The position numbers and the translations under genes were made by a program. 64,000 nucleotides of DNA from positions 186,001-250,000 of the forward strand of contig CAVXXX010000002.1 of the NCBI GenBank assembly GCA_963765935.1. Direction: 5' to 3'. Origin of the DNA: JAMXLG01 sp963765935 (GTDB taxonomy: Bacteria > Vulcanimicrobiota > Vulcanimicrobiia > Vulcanimicrobiales > Vulcanimicrobiaceae). The notes below the pieces were generated by a model that made no database searches, was not told the origin of the DNA, and saw nothing but the letters and a program-made list of their open reading frames with translations. How positions within the stretch are numbered: the first letter of the stretch is position 1; each line of letters begins with the position of its first letter. Below are positions 7,972-15,258 of this stretch, piece by piece.

Positions 7972-8799
7972 TTAGACCCTGACCCGCTCGACCGCAGCGC
8001 GAATCTGAATCCAACCGCGGAAATTCGCGTGGAAGTCGGGGCCGTCACTCGGGGTTGCGACGTGTTCGAACGGGCTCAGATGGCGGTCGCTCAGAAGCCG
8101 CTCGCAGAGCTCGATGTCCTTGGCGATATCGCGCTTGCCGTCGTGCGTCAGATACGACACGCGGGCACAGCGCGCGGCACTAACCTTCTTGAGCTGTTCG
8201 ATCGGAAGGTTGCGTTCGTCATCCTGCACCAGCGGCAGGTGCCACCCACCCAGGTCCACGCGGCGCGGCTGCGACCCATTCATCGCGTCGCGCATCAATT
8301 CGGCAGCCACGCGAATCTCCGGCTGCGCATTTGGCGCGCAGCGCAAGCCATAGAAGTTCTCCCACTCGGTGGCAGTTACGATGACCGTATGCCACATGAA
8401 CGGTTCCAGAATTCTATTAATGACTTGCTTGTGTACGTTAAACTTCTGCAGGTTTCGGACGTGTTCGACCGCACTATCGCGCGCACGCAACCATTCAGTG
8501 CGCGCTGCTTGCGCTTGATCTTCAGAAAGTGCCTCACTTGCTGACATCCCTGCTTTATTCAGGCCCCACTCAACGGGCATCGCGGGATTTTTCAGCACGC
8601 GTTCTATCATTTTGTTCGTCGGCACGGCACGGCTGCTCGCGCTGGACCTTGAAAAGCTTCTGTGCGTATTAAATTCGCTCAAAACAAAACGAGGGAAGCG
8701 AACTTCCATCGTTGTTAAGCGAATGCCGGCGGGGCTTACCGAATCGGTAAGCACCCGCGCGCTGAACCCTTCGACAGGCTCAGGGTGACGTTCAGACAT
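7972..8799 (-). CDS. thyX: ThyX-like FAD-dependent thymidylate synthase, divergent
   Basis: A 275-residue protein resembling the divergent branch of ThyX, which makes dTMP from dUMP with reduced FAD. The region THRSFSRSSASSRAVP (about residues 45-60) stands where canonical ThyX has the RHRxxSxNExSxRY signature, with several positions changed. The C-terminal LSPFEHVATP segment and the EWENFYGLRCAPNAQPEIR block fit ThyX folds. The first roughly 12 residues (MSERHPEPVEGF) are encoded by a dispersed intergenic repeat, so the native start may be later, for example the GTG at the VLTDSVSP segment. The ATG at 8799 is three bases after the ftsZ stop. Activity is likely but the altered signature leaves some doubt. 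Confidence 0.75.
   Translation of the reverse strand: MSERHPEPVEGFSARVLTDSVSPAGIRLTTMEVRFPRFVLSEFNTHRSFSRSSASSRAVPTNKMIERVLKNPAMPVEWGLNKAGMSASEALSEDQAQAARTEWLRARDSAVEHVRNLQKFNVHKQVINRILEPFMWHTVIVTATEWENFYGLRCAPNAQPEIRVAAELMRDAMNGSQPRRVDLGGWHLPLVQDDERNLPIEQLKKVSAARCARVSYLTHDGKRDIAKDIELCERLLSDRHLSPFEHVATPSDGPDFHANFRGWIQIRAAVERVRV
8767..8789 (+). repeat. Dispersed palindromic repeat, copy 1 (inside thyX)
   Basis: CCCTTCGACAGGCTCAGGG followed by TGAC. It shares its core with the copies at 47744, 49773, 52813 and 62397. Read on the minus strand it is translated as HPEPVEG at the start of thyX. Confidence 0.8.
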
Positions 8800-8802
8800 G
8801 AA

Positions 8803-9879
8803 TTATCCGCGATAGCGAAGGAATGCCGGGACTTCGATGTCGTCCATGTTTACGGGCGAGACCGTGTCGATCTTGCCGTTGTCGAATGCGTTCGTGCCGT
8901 TGATGCTGGGGCGGTAGGCGCGCGGTGCGCCGAAGCCGGCCGCGAGCACCGTGACGCGTACTTTGCCCGACATGCTGGGATCGATCGATGCACCGAAGAT
9001 AATTTGCGCATCGGAATCAACGCTGCGTGCGATCATTTCCGCCGCTTCATTCACTTCGTACATTGCCATATCCGGGCCGCCGGTGATGTTGAAGATCACG
9101 CCGCGCGCGCCTTCGATCGTCGTCTCGAGCAGTGGTGATGCGATCGCTTTTTGCGCGGCATCCGCTGCCCGATGCTCGCCCGTGCCTTCGCCGATGCCCA
9201 TCATCGCCGAACCGGCATCGGTCATAATCGTCTTCACGTCGGCGAAGTCGAGATTGATTAAGCCCGGTTGCGTGATGAGGTCGCTGATGCCTTGAATGCC
9301 TTGGCGCAGCACGTCGTCGGCGTAGGAGAAGGCTTCATTGAGCGGCGTGCGCTTTTCGATGACCTGCAGAATGCGCTCGTTCGGAATCGTGATCAATGTG
9401 TCGACCTTCGATTCCAACTCCGCAATCGAGTTTTCCGCGACTTGCATGCGCTTGCGGCCTTCGAACGCAAACGGCTTCGTTACGACCGCAATTGTCAGCG
9501 CGCCGGATTCGCGCGCGATTTCCGCAATGACCGGAGCTGCGCCGCTGCCGGTGCCGCCGCCCATGCCCGCCGTGATGAATACGAGATCCGCGCCGTCGAG
9601 CACCATTGCCAGATCTTCGCGTGATTCTTCCGCGGCTTCACGGCCGAGCGTCGGATTCGCGCCGGCACCCAGCCCGCGCGTCATGCCGTTACCAATGTGC
9701 ACCGTGTTCTCGGTGAGCGAATTGCGCAGCGCCTGCACATCGCTGTTCACGGCGAAGAAATCGACTCCGTTGAGACCGGCGTCGATCATGCGATTGACGG
9801 CGTTGCAGCCGCCGCCGCCGACGCCGATCACTTTGATCGCCGCGGCATGTTCCGGTTGAAAGCGTCGTGCGTCTGCCAT
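8803..9879 (-). CDS. ftsZ: Cell division GTPase FtsZ
   Basis: The tubulin homologue that forms the Z-ring at midcell. It has KVIGVGGGGCNAVNRMI near the N-terminus, the tubulin signature GGGTGSGAAPVIAEIAR, the T7 synergy-loop region, and a C-terminal peptide DIEVPAFLRYRG that would bind FtsA. The ATG at 9879 gives 358 residues and has a GAGGAG site 12 bases upstream. An ATG at 9924 is an alternative, and the reading to 9993 overlaps ftsA. The C-terminal linker between the GTPase core and the tail is short. It follows ftsA after about 105 bases that contain a UUCG hairpin. Confidence 0.97.
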   Translation of the reverse strand: MADARRFQPEHAAAIKVIGVGGGGCNAVNRMIDAGLNGVDFFAVNSDVQALRNSLTENTVHIGNGMTRGLGAGANPTLGREAAEESREDLAMVLDGADLVFITAGMGGGTGSGAAPVIAEIARESGALTIAVVTKPFAFEGRKRMQVAENSIAELESKVDTLITIPNERILQVIEKRTPLNEAFSYADDVLRQGIQGISDLITQPGLINLDFADVKTIMTDAGSAMMGIGEGTGEHRAADAAQKAIASPLLETTIEGARGVIFNITGGPDMAMYEVNEAAEMIARSVDSDAQIIFGASIDPSMSGKVRVTVLAAGFGAPRAYRPSINGTNAFDNGKIDTVSPVNMDDIEVPAFLRYRG

Positions 9880-9936
9880 GTGCGTTATCTGCTCCTCAAA
9901 CAATGCGAGTTGTCCGGGTTTCATTTCGCCCAAGCG

Positions 9937-9957
9937 GATTGGGGCGAAGCCCCAACC
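9937..9957 (-). other. UUCG hairpin between ftsA and ftsZ
   Basis: The minus-strand transcript contains TTGGGGCTTCGCCCCAA (9955-9939), a stable stem closed by a UUCG-type loop. It lies 60 bases ahead of the ftsZ start and 27 bases after the ftsA stop. There is no T tract, so it looks like an mRNA processing or stability element rather than a terminator. Confidence 0.5.
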
Positions 9958-9983
9958 GCAACGGATTCGGCAAAGCCGGATCC

Positions 9984-11201
9984 TTAATTCCATAGATCCG
10001 CGAACCAGTTACGGATCTTGGTAAGGATCGGTCCGCCGCCCCGCCGGTGACCGTTACTTTGTTCCATTTCGCCGTTTGCGCCGAAGAGTACGAGCCCGAT
10101 TGCGGTTGCGTATTGCGGCTGGCTCATCGAATCGGTGAGTCCGCTAATCGTCGACGGAACACCGACGCGTGTCGGCAATCCGAAGACGTCTTCGGCGATC
10201 GGGTTGAGCCCCGGCAAGAGCGAACCGCCGCCGGTAATAACGACTTCCCCGAGCACTAAATCTCGCGGTACGTTTTCGACAATCTTTTGCTTTGACATGC
10301 GCAGCGTTTCCAGCACGCGCGGGACCACGATCTGACGCAGTTGCTGCGTCGTAACTTCCTTCGTGGTGCGGCCGTCGAGTCCGTGCACGGTGAAGCTCTG
10401 CGCGCCGTCTTCCGCGATGCCTGCGCCGTACTGCTTCTTCACCTCTTCCGCCTGCGCGAGCGAGGTTTTCAGACCAAGCGAAATGTCGTTGGTGAGGATG
10501 TTGCCGCCCACCGGAATTGTCGCCGTGAAGATCGCGCTGCCGAGTGAATAGACGGCAATGTCCGTCGTGCCGCCGCCGATATCGAGCAGCACCACGCCCA
10601 CTTGTTTCTCTTCGGACAGCAACGTCGCGGCCGAACTCGCAAGCGGTTCGAAGACCAGCCCCGCGGCTTCTAAGCCGGCGCGATGCACGCATTTGAGCAC
10701 GTTCGTGATGAACGTCGTGCCGCCGGTAATGATGTGCGTGTCGACTTCGAGGCGCCCGCCCGCCATGCCGACGGGATCGTCGACGCCCTCTTGGCCATCA
10801 ACGGTAAAGAAGCGCGGGAGCGCGTGAATGATTTGCCGGTCGGCGGGGAGATTGATGATCTTGCTTGCGTCGATAACCCGTCGAACGTCGACGTTCGAAA
10901 CTTCGCGATCTTCACTCGACGTCGCGACGACGGCGCGGTTGTTGGTGCTGCGGATATGGTCGCCGGTGATGCCTACATACACATCGCCGACGTGAAGGCC
11001 CGCCATGCGCTCGGCCTTCTCCGTCGCGGCTTCGATCGACTTGATCGTCTCCTCGAGGTCGACCACGACGCCCTTTCGCATTCCGAGCGAAGGGGCCTCA
11101 CCGACGCCGACGATCTCGAGGCCGTTCGGACCTTCTACGGCAACGACCGCACAGGTCTTGGTCGTGCCGATATCGAGCCCGCAAACGGTCTCGTGCTTCA
11201 T
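9984..11201 (-). CDS. ftsA: Cell division protein FtsA
   Basis: A 405-residue actin-like protein that tethers FtsZ to the membrane. It shows the phosphate-1 motif GLDIGTTKTCAVVA (8-21), the SHS2 1C subdomain after about residue 85, the phosphate-2 motif LDIGGGTTDIAVYS, and the adenosine motif ITGGGSLLPGL. The C-terminal amphipathic helix ILTKIRNWFADLWN is the expected membrane-targeting sequence. The ATG at 11201 follows a GGTGA site. Unusually, ftsQ is not immediately upstream; it lies at 19.5-20.3 kb on the same strand. Confidence 0.97.
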   Translation of the reverse strand: MKHETVCGLDIGTTKTCAVVAVEGPNGLEIVGVGEAPSLGMRKGVVVDLEETIKSIEAATEKAERMAGLHVGDVYVGITGDHIRSTNNRAVVATSSEDREVSNVDVRRVIDASKIINLPADRQIIHALPRFFTVDGQEGVDDPVGMAGGRLEVDTHIITGGTTFITNVLKCVHRAGLEAAGLVFEPLASSAATLLSEEKQVGVVLLDIGGGTTDIAVYSLGSAIFTATIPVGGNILTNDISLGLKTSLAQAEEVKKQYGAGIAEDGAQSFTVHGLDGRTTKEVTTQQLRQIVVPRVLETLRMSKQKIVENVPRDLVLGEVVITGGGSLLPGLNPIAEDVFGLPTRVGVPSTISGLTDSMSQPQYATAIGLVLFGANGEMEQSNGHRRGGGPILTKIRNWFADLWN

Positions 11202-11221
11202 GCGATAGTCACCTATTTCTC

Positions 11222-11246
11222 GGGTTTGCGCGTCCAGCGCAAACCC
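11222..11246 (-). promoter_or_regulatory. Perfect inverted repeat in the ftsA 5' region
   Basis: GGGTTTGCGC and GCGCAAACCC form a perfect ten-base inverted repeat with a five-base loop, ending 20 bases before the ftsA start. It could be an operator or a 5' UTR hairpin. The rest of the 223-base divergent gap (11202-11424) must hold promoters for ftsA and the SpoIIE gene, but no convincing -35/-10 pair was found. Confidence 0.5.
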
Positions 11247-11424
11247 ATGTCCCCAGAATTAACCGCTATATATTGGGGCCACACTAAGGAAACCCTACTA
11301 CATACAGGGCGTGCGCACAAGGGATCGTGAAGGGTTGGCGACCGCGGGCGCCGCTCCTTGGGGATAGATGTGTATGGGTTGTGGATATGCGGGCCGCACT
11401 GCCGAAATATAGTCCTAGCGAGCG

Positions 11425-13293
11425 ATGCGCCTAAGTATCCGGACTCAAGCCGTCTTTCTCACGGCGGTACCTCTTACGGTACTGCTCGTTGTGCTCGCTT
11501 TCGCGACCCTCAGCGTTCGCAACGCCGAGATGACGGCCTATTGGGGTCAACATTCGCAAGATGTGCTTGCAGCAAGTCAAGCGTTGACCTCGAGCATCAC
11601 CGATGCGAACAACGCGCTTCTCAGCTACAGCGACCATCCTGACGTCGCGGCACTCAACCATATGAAGGCGACGTTAGGGGACGTTAGCGGGCGCACGCAA
11701 CAGATCGAACGGCTCGTCTCGGACAATCCGGAGCAAGAAGCGCGAGCACAGCATCTCGCACGATTGATCGACGAATTCGGTCCGATTTTTCGCGACGTAG
11801 CAAACGCCGCCGGCAATCCGCGAAAGCAGCGCGCGATAGAACAGTCGAAAGCGGTGCAAGAAGGCGGCCTCGATTTCGACCGGACGCAGGCTGCGCTCGA
11901 TCGAACCGAACGCGAGCTGGCCGTGCGGCGCTTCAAAACGTTGAGCGCACAGAGCGCACTCTTCGTAGAAACGCTCATCGGCGCACTCGTGGTCGGCATT
12001 GCGGTCACGGCGTTTGCGATGTTCTTCTTCGGAGGACGCATCGTCTCTCGCCTCCACCGGCTCTCGGAGAACGTCACGCTTCTCGGCAGGGGCGAAAATC
12101 CGTTACCGCTCAAAGGTCACGATGAGATTGCCGATCTCGACGCGCAGTATCGCGAGACGACGTTGCGCATGCGTCACGAAGAAGCGATCTCCTCGCAATT
12201 GCAGCGCGCGCTGCTGCCGCAGCAACTTCCCGACGTTCCCGGTATTCGGATCGACGCCTCGTATCGCCCCGCCGCAACGGGAATCGATATCGGCGGCGAT
12301 TGGTATGACGTGTTCGAACTCGGCGGCGATACCATCGGTATCAGCATGGGCGACGTCACGGGTCACGGGATTGTGGCAGCATCGACCATGGCGACCGTTC
12401 GCCAATCGATCCAAACGGCGGCGCGCTACACCCAAGACGCGGCAGCGGTTTTTGAACTCGTCAACCGCAATATCGTCGATCAAGGCAACGGTGTGGTATC
12501 TGCCTTCTTCGGTATCCTGAACACAGCCAGCGGTCATATGCAGTACGCGGTCGCGGGCCATCCGCCGCCGATCACCGTTCGCGCGTCGGGAACCGTCGGT
12601 ATGCTCGCCGGTTCGGGTTTACTCCTCGGAGTCGAGCGCAGCGCGCGCTACGAACATTTCGACACGCAACTCGAAAGTGGCGCTGCACTCGTTCTTTATA
12701 CGGATGGATTGATCGAAACGTACCGCGGCGACTTTTCGCGCGGCGTCTCGCTCCTGATCGACGCCATCAACGCCGAGTACTACAACACCTCGGAGAATAT
12801 CGCGCTCGCGATTCAGAATCGCGTCTTCTCGCAGATCGAGCCCCACGACGACTCCGCGATTCTTTTCATCGGCGTCACCGAACTCGGCGTGCGCGGAGCG
12901 AGCCGCGCGCGCACCTGGGAGATCGACGCCACGGCTGTCTCGGAAGCACGCCGCGTCAAACGCGCCTTTCTGTGGCACTTGGGTCAATATGCCAATGGCG
13001 AATCAGACCTCATGCCCGTCGAATTGATTCTCGGCGAGTTGCTGGGCAACGTCGCGCGCCACACCGAAGGACGCGCGATGGTGACGCTCGAGCTCGAACG
13101 CGATCGTGCGATTCTTCACGTCAACGACTACGGCGCGCCGATTCCCGAACTCCACCTTCCTGAAGATCAATTCGCAGAAGGCGGACGCGGGTTGTTTCTC
13201 GTGAATGCGCTCGCGCGGAACTTACGCATCGAGCGCCAGAACGGCGGCAATCACATTTGCGCCGAATTACCGGTCACAATCGGAAATAACTGA
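11425..13293 (+). CDS. Membrane HAMP-SpoIIE phosphatase with C-terminal HATPase
   Basis: A 622-residue membrane sensor. Membrane span 1 is at about residues 8-28, an extracytoplasmic helical region at 29-175, and span 2 at about 178-200 (TLIGALVVGIAVTAFAMFFF). A HAMP-like segment follows to about 250. The SpoIIE/PP2C phosphatase domain spans about 265-475, with metal-binding acidic motifs (GGDWYDVFEL, SMGDVTGHG, VLYTDGLIE). A C-terminal RsbW-like HATPase domain (about 495-620) ends in GGRGLFLVNALARNL. Such proteins dephosphorylate anti-anti-sigma factors, and the fused HATPase may supply the opposing kinase or anti-sigma activity. No STAS partner is seen nearby. Its stop lies four bases from that of the convergent paralogue. 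Confidence 0.9.
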   Translation: MRLSIRTQAVFLTAVPLTVLLVVLAFATLSVRNAEMTAYWGQHSQDVLAASQALTSSITDANNALLSYSDHPDVAALNHMKATLGDVSGRTQQIERLVSDNPEQEARAQHLARLIDEFGPIFRDVANAAGNPRKQRAIEQSKAVQEGGLDFDRTQAALDRTERELAVRRFKTLSAQSALFVETLIGALVVGIAVTAFAMFFFGGRIVSRLHRLSENVTLLGRGENPLPLKGHDEIADLDAQYRETTLRMRHEEAISSQLQRALLPQQLPDVPGIRIDASYRPAATGIDIGGDWYDVFELGGDTIGISMGDVTGHGIVAASTMATVRQSIQTAARYTQDAAAVFELVNRNIVDQGNGVVSAFFGILNTASGHMQYAVAGHPPPITVRASGTVGMLAGSGLLLGVERSARYEHFDTQLESGAALVLYTDGLIETYRGDFSRGVSLLIDAINAEYYNTSENIALAIQNRVFSQIEPHDDSAILFIGVTELGVRGASRARTWEIDATAVSEARRVKRAFLWHLGQYANGESDLMPVELILGELLGNVARHTEGRAMVTLELERDRAILHVNDYGAPIPELHLPEDQFAEGGRGLFLVNALARNLRIERQNGGNHICAELPVTIGNN

Positions 13294-13297
13294 CTCG

Positions 13298-15238
13298 CTA
13301 TGCGAAAACCGGGACCAGGCGCCCAGGGATATCGAGTTCGACCCGTGTTTCATTGACGCCGCCGAAGAGGCGCGTTACGGTGTACGCGCGCGTGAGCAAT
13401 CCAACCAGAAAGAGCCCACGCCCGCCTTCACTAAACACATCGAGCGGTGCCGCGAGTGCAGGATCGTACGCGGGACCTTGATCGAGCATCGAGACAATCG
13501 GATATTCGCCTGCCCACGAAACGTGAATCTCGATCGGTCCTCGAGCGTGCCGGGCGGCGTTCCCAAGCAATTCACCGAGGACTAACTCCGCGGAATTGTA
13601 GTCCGCGTTCTTTGCGCCGTATGCGCGCAAATACCGCGAGACGAAGACACGCAGGTCACGCGCCATGCGCACGTCGCGCGAATCGAACTTGATCTCGAGG
13701 ACTTCGTTGCGATGCTGACCCTGCGTAAGCGTGTACGTGAGCGAGAGCAATGCGATGTCGTCACGCGAACCATGAGGCAATAATGTTTCCTGCAGAAAAT
13801 GCGCGGGGCGCTTGAACGATGCAGGCATCGCAGCCAATGCTTCCGCCAGCCGTATCTCTCCTTGAACCGGGTCGTGTTCTACTTCGGTCACGCCGTCCGT
13901 GTAGAGAATCAGCGTATCTCCCGGTAAAATGCGGAACGTCACGGACGAGCGTTCTTCATCGTTTGCGCGCAATCCGAGCGGCAATCCATGGCACGGCAAG
14001 CGCAACACGGTTCCGTCGCTCCGCCGTAAAAACGGGGGTGGGTGGCCGGCCGTGGCATAGATGAATTCACCGCTCGCCGGATCGAACACGCCGACGATCG
14101 CCGTCACGATGGAATCGGGATAGCGGCGCGTGAGTGCGAGCTCCGCAATATCCAAGAGCTTCACGGGATCCGTTTCGTAATACGACAGACCGGAAATTGT
14201 TTGGCGCACTTTTCCCATTAGCGCAGCGGCGATGACGCCGCGTCCGGTGACGTCGCCGATCGAAACGGCAATCCGGCCGTCGGGAAGTTCGAAGGCATCG
14301 TACCAATCGCCCCCGATCAGCGCGCGATCGTCGCCGGCCGCGTACACCGCGTCAAAGCGCACGTCTTCCATCGAAGGCAATTTGGCCGGCAACAGCGCTT
14401 CCTGAAAGACTTTCGATGCCTTCTCATTGTGCTCGAAGAGTTGCGCGTTCTGTACGGCGGTCGCGGCGCGTCGCGCGACTTCGTGCAGCAACTGCTGATC
14501 GTCGGTGGGTATGCTCTCGCGTTTCCTAACGATGAGGGAACCCACCACACGTCCGTGGCTCATCATCGGAACGTGGACATAGTCTTCTACGCTCCACGAC
14601 TCGTCGCCATCGCCACCGCGCACGTCGACGACGCGGCCCTCATCATCGAGCAGTTGCATGATGAGGTGCGTTGTAAATCGCGGCACCAGCGCCCGTTCGA
14701 GTTCCGCAAAGACGCTATCCACGGAAAGTGCATCGCCTAAGCGCGCGCCCAGAGCCGTCAGAAATGTTAGCCGCTCTGCGCTGCGCCGTTCTGCACCGCG
14801 AACCGCGGTCACGTCGGTCAAATTTCCGACCGCGCCCACAATCTGGCCGGCTTCATTTCGTATCGGGCTCGCGAAGGCCACTAGCTCGAGCGTTCTGTCA
14901 TCCGGACAAATGAACGTAAAGACTTCGCCGCTCACCGTTTCGCCTCTGACCGCGCGGTAAAGCGGGCCTTCCTCTTTATGTAGAGGACTGCCGCGCGCTT
15001 CCAGGCGGTAGGGCAGATCGTCGAATCCGACCATCGACGTTTCGCTCGGCATACCAAGCAAGTCGCGCATCGCAATATTGACGTAGGCTGCCGTTATTTC
15101 AGCATCCAGCGCTACGATCGTCGGAATTGGGAGGCTATCGACCAATGCGACGAGTTCCCGGGGTGACTGTAAGCCGGCAATATTCACGACGCCTTGGTCG
15201 TACCCGATCTTAAATCGCCTTAAAATCTGCGTTAACAT
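13298..15238 (-). CDS. PAS-GAF-SpoIIE phosphatase with C-terminal HATPase
   Basis: A 646-residue cytoplasmic paralogue of the facing gene. A PAS domain covers about residues 25-145 (LPIPTIVALDAEITAAYVN), a GAF domain about 150-275, and SpoIIE/PP2C about 290-490 (IGGDWYDAFELPDG, SIGDVTGRGV, LILYTDGVTE). A HATPase domain spans about 510-640 (ELVLGELLGNAARHARG, GGRGLFLVGLL). It has no membrane segment, so the input is probably a small ligand, redox state or light. Together with the membrane paralogue it suggests two inputs converging on one partner-switching output. The ATG at 15238 is divergent from the chemoreceptor with only 20 bases between starts. Confidence 0.9.
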   Translation of the reverse strand: MLTQILRRFKIGYDQGVVNIAGLQSPRELVALVDSLPIPTIVALDAEITAAYVNIAMRDLLGMPSETSMVGFDDLPYRLEARGSPLHKEEGPLYRAVRGETVSGEVFTFICPDDRTLELVAFASPIRNEAGQIVGAVGNLTDVTAVRGAERRSAERLTFLTALGARLGDALSVDSVFAELERALVPRFTTHLIMQLLDDEGRVVDVRGGDGDESWSVEDYVHVPMMSHGRVVGSLIVRKRESIPTDDQQLLHEVARRAATAVQNAQLFEHNEKASKVFQEALLPAKLPSMEDVRFDAVYAAGDDRALIGGDWYDAFELPDGRIAVSIGDVTGRGVIAAALMGKVRQTISGLSYYETDPVKLLDIAELALTRRYPDSIVTAIVGVFDPASGEFIYATAGHPPPFLRRSDGTVLRLPCHGLPLGLRANDEERSSVTFRILPGDTLILYTDGVTEVEHDPVQGEIRLAEALAAMPASFKRPAHFLQETLLPHGSRDDIALLSLTYTLTQGQHRNEVLEIKFDSRDVRMARDLRVFVSRYLRAYGAKNADYNSAELVLGELLGNAARHARGPIEIHVSWAGEYPIVSMLDQGPAYDPALAAPLDVFSEGGRGLFLVGLLTRAYTVTRLFGGVNETRVELDIPGRLVPVFA

Positions 15239-15258
15239 GGGCCGAAAGATACATTTGT

